A DNA stretch of 64,000 nucleotides, from NCBI GenBank assembly GCA_015039315.1, contig WIDE01000016.1, forward strand, positions 62,001 to 126,000, written 5' to 3'. The translations under genes and the position numbers were made by a program. The notes under the pieces were generated by a model that made no database searches, was not told the origin of the DNA, and was given only the letters and a program-made list of their open reading frames with translations. The stretch is from Clavulina sp. PMI_390 (Eukaryota; Basidiomycota; Agaricomycetes; Cantharellales; Hydnaceae). Of this stretch, positions 36,429 through 48,700 are shown in pieces; position 1 is the stretch's first letter, and every line of letters begins with the position of its first letter.

Positions 36429-39204
36429 GAAGTCGCTGAGGGGAGAGAGGGATTTCAAGTCACACCTGCACTTATTTATGGCGTTTGAGAGGCACTGTCG
36501 CCCTGATCGAAATTCCTCACGACAACGTCTCCTGTGCGCGCCACTGCTTCAGCCTGCTTCTGCTTCAGCCTGCTTTGTCTGTTTTCACGACTATTTATTG
36601 CGCTCCTACTTCATCTGGGTTGTTGTCGCGGCGCCCGTGTCCGCTATCGAACAAAGCTGCAGGTTTCATCTGGTTTGGTGAGTTGCTTTGTTCCCCTACA
36701 TTCATAATCCCTTTGTGCGTGGAGGAAACCTTGGAACAAAGTTCATTCCTTCTACCTCTCCTATATTGCCTTTGTATCTTGGTTCTCCACTTCCGTTCCC
36801 GATGCACCATCTTCGTTGTCTCACATTGTTGACGCCAATCTTTGCCCCTAGATTCTCAACGACTATGCTATGTTTATACTTCTGTGTTCCTCTCGTCCAT
36901 GACCCTTGCCACGATTTGCTTCCACCGAACTAACGTACTTTACAGCCGGTTCTGTGAACCGTGCACATCGATCCTCCCTTCTTCACTGATATTCGTTCGA
37001 TCGCCCTGCCGCTTTTGCTCCTATGCTCTCAACCTTGCTATAATTATCACCCCGCCGCCGTCGTTTACCTTACGATTACCTTCAAGCATGGCGATCTTCA
37101 TCCGGCACCCATGTTCTCCAACCCACCCTCCCATCTCACGACCGATCTGACCCTCCCATTGTTTCCCTTACCATGCACCAGTTCGTTCTCGTTGTTTTCC
37201 GTATCGTGATTTCTTCTCGGCATCAGTGATTCCCTATTATTCCCACCACCTTCACCTGCTCCTCCTTTTCCGCGATCACGAATAATGGACCCCTCCCGCC
37301 TTGATGTATAGCTTTCGTCGACCTCCACTTCCCGTGCCAGCCAATTCTTGCTTACGCTCATAACGACCGAGCTCCTTCAAGTTGTTCTTCACGTTTTTTC
37401 GAGTTTTGTATGCTGGCCGACCTTCCTCCTCCCTTGTTCAATCTCATACCCCATCTCCTAACTCTTAATCGCATCTCTATCCACCCCTCAACAAAACATC
37501 ATCTTGCATTGACCTTCAAAATTCTGGCATTCATCCCACATCCACCTATTATAGTTTGTACAATGAATGATTTTATTGAATCTCCCTTGTCTTTTGTGCA
37601 ACACCCAAGTATGAATCGGTGTGAATACCTGGGTGACGCTATGGAGATCAAAACTTGGGAGAGTTTCAGAGTAAGTAGAGCTCATTCGTGGAGGAGACTG
37701 GGCGGCCAAAACGGGACTAATAAGAACAAAAGGATCACTCGTCCACCTCCTGGCCCCCCTGGCAGTCTCCAGGGGGCTCGGCCGGAGATTGAATACCTAT
37801 TTCGCTGGACAATGGGCGTATGGGCCGCTCCGTCGACGACCCTTTTCCTTGACTCGCCTGGCCTTTTGTCGTGCCGCTGAATATCGTCGTCTATTGTACT
37901 GCCATATGGGGAGGTTGTATCGACTTCCTCGAATGAAATCCTCAGATTGAATTCTAGTCCAGACCTTCGCACAAATGAGAAAGGGAGGCAATGTAGCCCT
38001 TGGGCACTGCCAGTATTCGCGTTCGAGAACTCAGAATGGAAGGTCTGAATGATCAGCGTCAATTCAATTTTGTGAAGTCCGCCCGAATTGCCTGAGACTT
38101 CTGATGGCTGTCACTTCGAGGCTGCGTTCCTGCACTGTGAATACATTGGTTGGCATCGCCAGAATTGACTCAGGTCGAGCCTGGCACACGCCCGACCTCC
38201 TCGGTGCACAGCCAACCAATGCACCCAAGTGCACGATTAAACGTGCCAATAACAACACATTGCCGCCCATAGCGGTACTCTTCATTCATACTCCTTGTCA
38301 GAAACGGTGGCAACATCCTATTGCACGGGGGCTGAAACAGCTGCATCGCAATAGTCCTTAGCATAGACTCTCAGACGAACTCTGAATGCGTGTAAAGCTG
38401 ACGTGGACGGAAGCGCCTCGAGGTTTCGGCTCGAGATGTATCAGACATATGTGAAAAGCGAAGGGCTTTCGAGTTTCAGGGCAGGTTGTGGGGAAATACT
38501 CCATATAGAGCATAGCTTCGGCTTCACTCGGTTATGTTGACACTTGTTTATTGCTGGCTCAAGTAATCCTATGCCGAACCCCGATGCTGTGCAACCTTCC
38601 CCTGAGGAGCACACGGCGGAGTCTATTGGACCGATTATGCTACCATGGAAATGACATGATACTTTGGTAGAGGCGGGCATGTGTGTTTATTGCGTTACAC
38701 GGAAACAGATCTCCATCCTACACGACGGTCTGACCAACATCGTCCACATCATCAAACTTGATCCCAGACATCTGGACTTAGCACCCCCACCAGGCCTCTC
38801 AGCAGCCACCACCAAGCTATAAAAGCCATCAGAGCCGCTGACTTGGTGCAAGCGCGATCCGCGGTCGCTGTGCCACGAAAAGACCAGACTTTCTGATTCC
38901 AGCCACCACGCACTAACCACGCGCAGCAACCCACCACCTCGCTCCCCTCGCGAACTTCACGCCACATACACTCAGCTGCCCTTAAATTCCTTTGTTTCTC
39001 TCGTCAGTGCAGCTTGACTTGCTGCTCCCCTTAGTCACCGCCACTTGTGAAACCTGTGCACTTGATACAAGGAGCTTCACCGGTTCCCTAATTGGCACCA
39101 AACAAGACACTGGTTGTCTTATAAACCTCTAATCTTCGCTACCCACAATCTATTTCTCCTCTCCGCTTCCTCCCTCTGCCTCCCGCCACACTCTCTCCCA
39201 CACC
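36429..39204. other. Intergenic, HMG 3' flank and lipase promoter
   Basis: The first kilobase is strongly pyrimidine-rich on the + strand, as expected for the 3' untranslated region of the HMG gene. From 37400 to 38700 there are scattered short frames without domains. 38700-39200 is the likely promoter of the lipase gene. No gene is supported. Confidence 0.45.
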
Positions 39205-41430
39205 ATGGAGGAGACCGGTTCAGAATCACCATACGCGAAGCACATCTCAACTCACGCCGTATTCGCGTGCCACGGGCTTTGGGGGGAACCAGCCCAACTA
39301 GCCAACCTGCGAAATGCCCTCCAAGAACAAGCCAGGATCGCAGGCGTTGACATGGTTATTCACCTGTGCGGTTCCTACAAGCGATCACAAACTTGGGATG
39401 GAATTGATATCTGCGGAGATCGCGCCGTGAAAGAGATCAAGGACAGGCTGAAGGAAATTGAGCAATCAGGACGTCGAGTCACAAAGTTCAGCATCCTTGG
39501 GTACGTCTCCCAAAGTATCAAAGCGGCTTAGTGAGTAACTACTGATGTAAATTTTCTACTTTTGCATAACAGATATTCCCTTGGCGGTCTAATCGCACGG
39601 TATATAGCCAAAGTTCTTGATGATCAAGGCTTCTTCAACGAAGTGGAGGCCGTCTCATTCACAGCCTTCGCGTCCCCAATGGTCGGAGTTCCTAGGTGAG
39701 TTTGTGTTTCATTGGCAATTTCGGAGCGGAGTTCTAAGTGCCGCGCCATCACAGCGTGGACTCCTCGATTCGTCAGATGTTCCAGAGCGTGTCAGCTGCG
39801 TTCCTGGGGCGGTCTGGATCGCAGCTCTTCATGCGGGACGGAACATCGAAGACAAAACCCTTACTATATCGTCTTGCCTCACCTGAATTTACCAACGCGC
39901 TTCAAAAATTCAGAAGAGTGGACATTTACGTGAATGCGGTTAGTTCTCTTTCTTCTTGTTGAGAATCTGTCCTAAACCATTCTGATAAATTCCCGCCCAC
40001 AGGTTGCAGACAATCTTGTGTCGTTCCTTTCTGGTGGGCTTTCCAATGAAAACCCGTTCAAAGACGCAGTCGCCGCAGGCCGAGCGCAGGGCGTCGTGGG
40101 GGAAGGCAATCAACTGAAACTTCCTGGGCTCACTCTGTAAGTGCGCTCTTGACGATCATGCCATATGCTGTGCACTCATACATCGCTCTATTTCACTAGA
40201 ACATTTGATCCGAAATACCCAGCCATCGTTACCAAATGCGAACGCGAAGACAAGGAGCCTTTCGAAATGATGCAATTCATGAGATACGAGGCAGGACCCC
40301 CCGAAATCATTCAAGACATGGAGAATGCTGGAGAGGAAAAAGATACCATCGATTCGAAGAAAGAAGGCCCCACCGAACGAACGGAAATCACCCCTCCTGC
40401 TGCCGATTTGAATGACACGCCTGTGTTCAACCGCCCACTTGGACCAACGATAGGGGAACTCATCAAACCATGGTTTCTCAGTTCCACGTACCGGTTCGGC
40501 CCTCGTAACCTGAGCCGCGTGTTTGTCGCGCTGCACGCCACTCTCCTGTCGCCAGCTCTTGCGCTCGGCATCTTTGGGTATCAATGTGCTGCTAGTGCGG
40601 TGCGAGTAAGGGGGCATCTAAAACAGAAGGAGATGGAGACTGCCTCTGCTGAGTTGCCGGAGCCCCAAGACGAAACCCGGGGACGACCCATCCCGAAACG
40701 ATCACTCACGATTGAGGAGTTTGGGCCCGGAAGCCCCATCCTCCTCACTCTGGAGGGACCTGAAGCGACTGCAGTAGATGATGTGGTGAAGTTCATGGAC
40801 AACCAGGGCTTGATGACACTTCTGTCAATCCCCGCACCTCAGGAGGCTTCCTCAGATACTGCATCTGTCAAGTCGGGCTCATCCAGTGCACAAGAGAGGG
40901 CTGATACACCCAGTACACTAGTTGCTCCCCTCGAGATACCCTCTCCCCAATCGCCAACTCAACATCTCGCCCCACCCACCCCTCTCAAGCGAACTTCCTC
41001 CAAATCATCGTTGCGTTCGATTTTGCGCTCGATGTCTCCTAAACGCAGAGAGGAAGCTTCGGAAAGGACACTCGTCCGAACGACATCATCGTCTTCCTCA
41101 GCATCATCCTCTTCTTCCTCGTCCGCTGCTTCCTCGTGTTCCCCTGGCTCGAATCTCCTCTCCACATGCAAAGCCAGGCTTTCCTCCGTCTCCCTCCCAG
41201 CTAGCCCATTCAAGACCGTCCTCCGCAACTCGAATGACCAAGAACAGATGATCGCTATGATCCGCAGTGCTCTTGGCCCTAAACTGCGTGTCCATCTGGG
41301 CTTCATTCCCAACGTATGGAACAGCCATGCGGTGATCGTGTGCCAGTTCCCTGGTGAAAAGGGGCTCGAGTACCACGAAGAGGGGCGGAGCATCATCCAG
41401 CACTGGGCGGATCATTTTTCCCTCATCTAA
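39205..41430 (+). CDS. DUF676 serine esterase/lipase (ROG1-like)
   Basis: An alpha/beta-hydrolase of the DUF676 group, like yeast ROG1 and related lipid-droplet phospholipases or monoacylglycerol lipases. Five exons (39205-39500, 39573-39695, 39755-39938, 40003-40136, 40200-41430) give 655 residues. The start is in a good context (caccATGG). Near the N terminus is HAVFACHGLWGEP, with the oxyanion-type HGLWG. The nucleophile elbow GYSLGGLIARY is formed across the first intron at about residue 100. FTAFASPMVGVP follows, and a candidate acid and His lie further on. A hydrophobic stretch RVFVALHATLLSPALALGIFGY (about residues 350-370) may be a membrane hairpin. Residues 470-600 are Ser/Pro-rich with a long serine run (around 41080-41145). 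The C terminus HAVIVCQFPGEKG ... IIQHWADHF matches the family ending. The lipid substrate is unknown. Confidence 0.87.
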
Positions 41431-42030
41431 TGAGCTGCGCCGCGATATGTCTTGGGCTGTATTACCATGCACAAACTGTGTCACCATTATCATGGGCGAC
41501 TGGCTTGGCCCGGCGTAGCTCGCCATATCCAGTTGCACGCCAACTAATATTTCATTACGGTAAAATCCTTGGGACTTTGCATTGCTTTTCTCTCTTTCTC
41601 CTTCAAGTAAGGCTTCTCTCGGTCCAGCCTTACGACGACTCGATTCGAGAGAATAGCACTATATACCCCTCCTGCATGCATGCCTTTCGCGTTTTTGCCA
41701 CGCCAAGAATCAAGTACGACCACTGTATGATCATGATCATGACCATGGACTTTTTAGCCAATCAGTCATCACCGCTGGATATGCCAGCGTCTTTTGTAGT
41801 TTTTGTAGCTTTACTGCCATGTAGATGTACATGATTCCCAAATTCAAGTTATTTAGAAGATTACTCTCTCGCATAACATCTGCTGTGACCTGAACTCAGA
41901 AAACCAAATCGACGGCGGAAGCCAGCTGACCCAGAAGTTCGATGATTAGCATCTCAAGTAGGTAGTGACTATCTACATCTGGAGTGCGTGTTTTGCGGGG
42001 GCGTTTCAAGATGTCTTTCCCACTCTCCAA
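41431..42030. other. Convergent intergenic
   Basis: This lies between the convergent lipase and prefoldin genes and presumably holds both 3' untranslated regions. Nothing else is seen. Confidence 0.45.
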
Positions 42031-43076
42031 CTAGCTGGCGCCATCCTCTTTCTCTCCCTCGTCGCTCCTGCCTTCTAGCCTCGCTTTATCTCTCTGCTCC
42101 CTCCTTCTCTTTACATCCCAATTGTAGCACCGTGCAGTATTGACCTCCATAATGGTGATCTGCTCACGGAGGAATTCGAGGTCCTCGACCGCATTGGCGA
42201 GGTTTTGGCGCGCGGCGGAGAGTTTGGAGGAGAGGAGGGCGAGTGCTTCTTCTTGTGTGTATGCGAGCATGACGTTTGCCTGCACTCACGATCCCAAAAC
42301 ATCGATGAGCGTGAGCCACCGAAAGGAAGAAGAAGAGAGAAAAAAAAAACCCACCCCCAGCCATAGGTATACGGAATCAGACTCTTCTTCAAGAGTCGCT
42401 TCCGCCCAGAGTGTGTCATTGAGCTCGAATGTAGCAGTCAATGGTTTCTTCCCTTCTTCTTCATCCTCCTCTTCAGCTTCCAGATCATCTTCGTCGTCTT
42501 GTGAAGATTTCGATTTACCAACCTAGGTGGATTATCTACCAGTCAGGATCGACACAACTTGGTCGGAACGATGGGAACTCACTCTCCGATCGTGCAAGAA
42601 CTGGACCATGGCAAGTGTTTTCTCAATGTCAGGAATCTTTGTTAGAAGCCCCTTTTTTCGCTGCTGAAGGTTGACTTCCATGTATTGGTACTTGCTGAGG
42701 TGTTTATAATAGATCGAGAGAAGGAGCCTTTAGTACATCCAACACATGGAAGCTATATTTCGATCGACAAACGCACGCAATAGCTTCTTGGAATTGTTTT
42801 AGAGTACTCTCAGCGTCACCTTCTGGCCCACCTACGTGTTCCTCAACATTGGCCTATCAGCCAAGTACATGATCGCAAACGTAATTTTTGCCATAACCAA
42901 AAAAAATAAGGAGTCCAATAGATCAAGTAAGCGGTGCGATCTATATGATATTTAGACGGGAGGCTAACAATGAACGGAGCATGCGGTATCCCACGCGGGT
43001 TTGTCGCGACTGCTTTGCCCGAGCCAGATTCAAGTTTGGATGAAGTGGATGCGGAGGTGGTAGTGGCAACAGACAT
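42031..43076 (-). CDS. PAC10: Prefoldin subunit 3
   Basis: An alpha-type subunit of the hexameric cytosolic prefoldin chaperone, which hands unfolded actin and tubulin to the CCT chaperonin. The start at 43076 gives MSVATTTSASTS, then GIPHAPFI. The first coiled helix carries STLKQFQEAIAKYQYMEVNLQQRKKGLLTKIPDIEKTL-type heptads; in pieces, KYQYMEVNL and IPDIEKTLAMVQ are diagnostic. The beta hairpins come from FELNDTLWAEA and VYLWLGANVMLAY, where an intron separates LWLG from ANV. The second helix has EEALALLSSKLSAARQNL and closes with the hallmark NTARCYNWDVKRRR. An acidic insert (EAEEEDEEEG) precedes the hairpin and is longer than in animals. It has about six exons and roughly 220 residues. 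It is divergent from the membrane-protein gene at 43456. Confidence 0.92.
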
Positions 43077-43455
43077 CGGGAGTTATTTTTGGGTAATCAG
43101 AGCAACAGAGATCCGTTGGTGTGTGTTCGTTCTGGTCCTGTGGATCGGGATTTGATAGGGGTCCACAGCTCCGGAGTGCAAATGTGATTGGTCGCCGTGT
43201 CGCGTTGGAGGCTCTGCGCCTTTTGCACCGTTGATTGTCAAAACAACACGAACAACCGATGAACACAATTTGAACTGAACTTTCCTTTTTCGGATGCGCC
43301 GTGATCCAATTGAATTGGATTGGATTGCCCAGGCGGGCGCTTACACAACACAGCCCTCCCTCTCTTGCGCCAACTCGTTCCATCAAGTTGTCCCCATCTC
43401 TCTCGCTCTCTATTGCTTTTGAGACGCACCCTTCGTCTCCCCATCGTTCGATACG
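43077..43455. promoter_or_regulatory. Shared divergent promoter, prefoldin 3 / membrane protein
   Basis: The two start codons face away from each other across 379 bases, so both promoters must lie here. No clear TATA box is seen on either strand, as is common for housekeeping genes. Confidence 0.5.
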
Positions 43456-44490
43456 ATGTCCGGCTATGATAAAAACCTACTCAAAGATGCGCCAGAATTG
43501 ACGAGAGAAGAGCGCCAGGTCAGTCTTGTCCCCCCTCAATCATGCCAAGCGTGTGGGCGCCTTTGAGATGCCTGCGTCAGCGCGAATAAAGAATTCGACA
43601 AGAATGACCGCTGCTCTTACCTTGTGCTGCGCTGTCTAACCTATGTGCCTTGTACTGACTGCCCTTTTTTTCTGCTTCCTCGTCTCTGTCTGATGGCTAT
43701 GTTGTGTGGTTTACGCTTTCTGTCTCTCGTCCCATCATCCGACATCGGCATCACCATCACATCGACGCTATCGATATACTTGTCATAATACTCGACGAAT
43801 CTACAGGAAGGATATGACCCCGCCCTCGCTGCGCCTGCCCCGGAGAGGATATCATCACCTCCCCTGCCGTCCACCACACCCCATCCACCTGCCTCCGCAC
43901 CCTCATTCCCCATCGCCGACGCTGGTGAAGCAGCTGCCCTGACTGGATCTGGTGGCGCGGGCAAAGAATACTCTTCGCTCAGCCAAGACGAAGAGGCCCA
44001 CCCTGGCCGAACAACGCCTGCACCTGTCTCGTTCTGGCGTACCACTCGTGGGAAGCTGGTGTTGGCACTACTGGCTCTGCTCATTGTGGGCGCTATCGTT
44101 GGTGGAGCTGTTGGTGGGACGGTTGGTCACAACAAGAGCTCGAATGTCTCTACAGGTGGCTCTGGCTCCAACACCAGCAGTGTTACCCCTCCGCAATCTC
44201 AATCTGTCGGTAGTGCAGGCAGCGGGAGTGGTACCTCAAATGTGGGAGGAGCCTCTGTTACGGGGACCGCTTCTCCAACGAGCACAAACTCGGGTGGAGT
44301 TGGTGGAGATACTACCACTACTTCCTCAACAACAACTGCGACCAATGGGAGTGCAACGGCCAGTGGTGGTGGAGGAGGTGGCGGTCATGGAAGCGGACTG
44401 GGCGAGCAGGGCATCGCTTTTGGCGTCGCAGCGCGCCGGAGCAGTCAACCCCGGGCTGCTGGAGCTGGTGCATGGGCCCCAGATGTTTAG
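43456..44490 (+). CDS. Mucin-like single-pass membrane protein
   Basis: Not recognised as a named family. Two exons (43456-43518 and 43807-44490) give 248 residues. Exon 1 reads MSGYDKNLLKDAPELTREER, and the intron is a normal phase-0 GT/AG one. The first 120 residues are hydrophilic and Pro/Ser-rich. A single hydrophobic helix, LVLALLALLIVGAIVGGAVGG, lies at about residues 118-140, just after the basic FWRTTRGK. This suggests an N-in, C-out topology with no cleaved signal. The outer part is almost wholly Ser, Thr, Gly and Asn (for example GGSGSNTSSV and GGGGGGGHGSGLG), likely heavily O-glycosylated. Such proteins occur as wall sensors or surface anchors, but no WSC or Cys-rich domain is present, so the role is open. 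It is divergently paired with prefoldin 3. Confidence 0.72.
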
Positions 44491-45754
44491 TTGGGCGTCT
44501 ATCTATCGGTTCTTGTGTCCCCCCGCGTCTATCTCTATTCTCCCGACTATTTTTCTTTTTTACTTGCTGCGGACGTTATGACTAGTGAAGGTAACGTAAT
44601 TTATATTATTGGTGTATGCACTATCCTCGGCGCAAGTCTCATCGCCGGATGCTTTTTATATGTTACAGGGAAAGAGACCCGTCGATGGTGCAAGTGCATG
44701 CCGATCACCTAATCGTCCCGTGCCTTTCTCCACTCTATTGGATTAGATTACGTTGGATTATTGATTGCGCGGCATGTCAAGACAATTGCCCATTCGACTC
44801 GACTCAATTCACCCTGGCTTATGATTTATTTTTGTTCCTTAACATTACCCTCCTCGTCTCACGTTTTCATGCCTTTCTCCCGTCTTCCTTCCCTTCCTTC
44901 CTTCCTCATGGCGAACCTCTACCGAAAACTCTTGGCCCTCCTATCACAACTACCCCGTTGTCGTTTATCTCTCCGTTGCTTTCCTTTTCTCTATATCTTC
45001 GCACATGCATGTTCAGTCAGGTATTCCCTCGTGCTTCTCTCACTCGTCTTGGAAATATTCAATGGTATAACTTGCCTGAATTGCCTAATCATGCCTTACA
45101 TGCCAAGTCATGTTGTCCCGTCTGCCTATCGTTGTGCTGTTAACCGCTGTACTCACTTCTGTTGCACAGGTCCTCCATGTGAGATCTTGAAGGCACTGCT
45201 CCTCGTCTGATCCGCCACGAACCTGTGCTAGCGAGATCGAACGTCGAGACTTGACAAGCGATGGGAAATTAAATGAAACGGAGGAAGGATTGCTGGAGGT
45301 CTGCCAAGAATGGTCGCCTCGACCTCTCATCCTTCAGGCACATTTGTCATATTAGACGCAATATTACTGACGTGCTATTGGTGAAATCCCCCCGTGCCTG
45401 GTACAGTACCCTGACAGGTGAGCCATTAATTCATGAAGGAAGAAATAGGATCGGGTTTTAACGATTAGATGGAATCCATAATGGTAGTTTTCGTCTGCGA
45501 GCCCGATTGGCAATTCGGTGATCGCCCTTTGCTCCTTTGGGCTCATCTACCTTTCCTACTCACCACTGTCTGTAAGGACTTTCTGCAATACTAACACTAT
45601 GAGATCTAGAAAGCTCTAGCCCCTCCAAGTCTCCTATTTCCTCTGGGGTTATATTAATTTGTGGGGGAGGCCAAGTAAATGAAGCGGGGAGGTTCTGGGC
45701 CCAAACAAACAAACAGGATCGAACCCCACACATCGACATCCACCTTATCCCGCG
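44491..45754. other. Intergenic upstream of glycogen phosphorylase
   Basis: 44491-45200 is pyrimidine-rich and looks like 3' untranslated sequence of the membrane-protein gene. The remainder is the probable promoter of glycogen phosphorylase. No gene is seen. Confidence 0.45.
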
Positions 45755-48700
45755 ATGTCGAGTCCCAAGACGAAGACCAAGGCTACGAGCCCGACGACTG
45801 CTACGGCTACGACAGCTCCTGCTGCGACGCCCCCTCCTCCTGCAGCTGCTCCTGCTGCCCCTGCGTCGACTCCTCCGCTGGGGCGCGCGCGGAGCCCGAG
45901 TACGAGCACGTTCGATCCTACGACGATCGGAAAGCCCCCCGTTCGTCCGCGCGTCCACAAGCGCACTGCTACTGGTAAGCTCAGACTGAAACCTAATGCG
46001 ATGGACACTGATGTTGAGTGTCACCTTTTCTGTGCGCGCCGCCTGGGCTGGGGATTGCTCCCGTCGCCGCTGTCATGTTCACGCGCGTGCGATTCGCATG
46101 ACGTCGTTGACTTGCCCTGGACGATCTCCAATCAATCACACTGTCCTCTGGTGATCGAATCCTCTTATCTCGTGTCTGTCGATGCACGCGTTGGGTGACG
46201 GGTAGGCTACACGCCGGAACGCGACTCTGCGGGTAAGGAGATCTGGCCGCGCGGAGACGAGGCGACCTGGAAAAAGAACCTCAAGGATGCCCCGCCCGAT
46301 GATGACGACAGCATCGCTGGCTCTATTGTCAGGCACGTACAAACGGTGAGTATCCTCCCGCATTCTCCCGTTGGAATTTGGAGTGCGTGTGCGCTGATTG
46401 TCGGGCGCGATGTCCGATACAATTAGACCTTGGCTAGGCAAGCCTACAATCTCGATAACGTGAGCGAATTCCGCGCGTCAAATGCTCTAGTTTGGGATAG
46501 CTGAGTTTGGTGATGTCATAATAGATGGGAGCCTACCAAGCCGTTGCGCTCAGCGTGCGCGATGACCTGCTCATCAACGTATGTATGCTTCCATCTAGTC
46601 ATGTGTGCGTGATGATGATGATCAATATACCTCATCTCTCACTACTACTTCCAGTGGAACGACACTTCAGCATCCTATACGCGCAAGGCTCCCAAGCGGT
46701 GCGTCATTTTCTGCCCAATCATCGTCATTTCATCATCGCGTATGCTCTCATCCCAGACGGTTTGTTCGTCTGGGGTCTGTCGCTCGATCCAGTAATTTGG
46801 CGGCGCAGATGCTGAGGATTCGCGCCACTTGTGCCGATCGATCTTATCTGAATTATTCAAGGCGACATTACATACTAACATGTCCTTTTTTTCTTTCGCT
46901 TCCTTGGATGCTCACTTCCTGCGCCGCTCGCTTCCCACTTGTGACCATTGTTTATTGCTTTGCCCATCACCTCATTGAACCTACCATTATGCTTCTTCTC
47001 CTATCACACTTCATGCAGAGCATATTATCTTTCCCTCGAGTTCCTGAGTACGTATCGCGCTCCAGTGCCCAAAAGCTAGCTAACTGACCGAGTTTATTAC
47101 ACCTACTTCTATAGTGGGTGCGTGCCGTCCTATCTCTTGGAGACTACGCGACTGAGCGCTGGGGCTAACGCTCATACTATCACTCTGGCGTCGTTTGCTC
47201 ATCCTCCACAGGTCGTAGTCTGGATAACGCGCTCCTTAACCTTGGGCTGCGTGACAAGTTTGGCAAGAGCATTGACAAACTCGGTTTCGTGCGTCCCACT
47301 GCTTATTTCCCAAGATGATGATTTTATTGAATAGCATCCTCTACGCCAATCTCCCTCTAGACACTTGAGGACGTTCTTGACCAGGAGCGTGACGCAGGGT
47401 TGGGTAATGGAGGTTAGTTCTAATGGTATTGTTGCATAGAAGAGTTAACGAGACATCCGAACCTCTCCTGTCCAACCCTTTCTATTCCTTCGCGTCATGA
47501 TTTCGACTATGGCTATTGGATAATAGGTCTCGGACGTCTCGCCGCGTGCTACCTCGATTCTGGTGCATCAATGGAGCTTCCTCTCTGGTACGTCCCCGAA
47601 ATATCCTGGGTTAGCTTTAGAGTGTCAGGCATGATGCTAATATAATGAACTTTCTTGACCAGGGGTTACGGCTTGAGGTACAAATACGGAATCTTCCAGC
47701 AGCTCATCGCACCCGATGGATCGCAGCTCGAGGCGTGAGTAGCAACCGTTCGCTCTTCCTCCCTTCATTTCCCGTCTCATCTAATATACCAATCTACTAT
47801 TTTGATGGAGACAGTCCTGATCCCTGGTTGAAGCATTCCAACCCATGGGAGATCGCTCGTTCCGATGTGACTGTCGATGTTCGCTTCTATGGACACGCTG
47901 ATCGCTTGGAGAATGGTCGTGCAGTCTGGACTGCGGGCCAGGAAGTTGTAGCTGTTGCGTATGATGTGCCCGTTCCTGGCTGTGAGCGTTATTCCATCAA
48001 AGCCCGTGTATGACGATTATTGCGGATGTACTGATGATCGTGACCTAATTGACAGACAAGACGCGGAACACGAACAACTTGCGCTTGTGGGGTGCAGAGC
48101 CCAAGTCGGGTTTCGATCTTAACAGCTTCAATGGTATGCAAAGTTCTTGTCGCTGATCAGAACCATAGGTGTCTGTTGATTAACGAAACGTGGTCCCCCT
48201 TGCTCCAAATACGTGGGACGATAGCTGGAGACTACGAGAAGGCAGTAGAATCTTCCAACAGTGCTGAGACCATTACCCGGGTGCTGTACCCCAATGACAA
48301 CCACTACAGTACGTGTCCACTTCTCTGTTATATCTCAGCCATCGAGGTCTCTGCATTGTGAACTCACACTCTTCCTAACTGATTAGTGGGCAAGGAGCTC
48401 CGCCTGAAGCAGCAGTACTTCTGGACAGCAGCCAGCTTGGCCGACATCATGCGTCGTTTCAAGGATCTCGGGAAGCCTGTGACAGACTTCCCTGACTGTG
48501 AGTTTCCGTTTCTAAGATTCCGTCAAGCCGAGTCTAGAATAAGAAAGGAACAATCTTGCTGACATACCGTACCCCTTTCCCCCTGTCCAGATGTCTCGAT
48601 CCAGCTTAATGATGTACGTCGTGGTTCTATCTTACACTATGAACTATGGAAAACTCATGCGTTTGGTGTTGATGACGACCTGATCTGCTCCATAGACCCA

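Noticed and set aside
37410..37880. 156-codon open frame on the plus strand
   Set aside because: It has no domain, no splice partner and the composition of flanking non-coding sequence.
41080..41145. Serine-codon run as a possible microsatellite locus
   Set aside because: It is an imperfect repeat within the lipase reading frame and needs no separate explanation.
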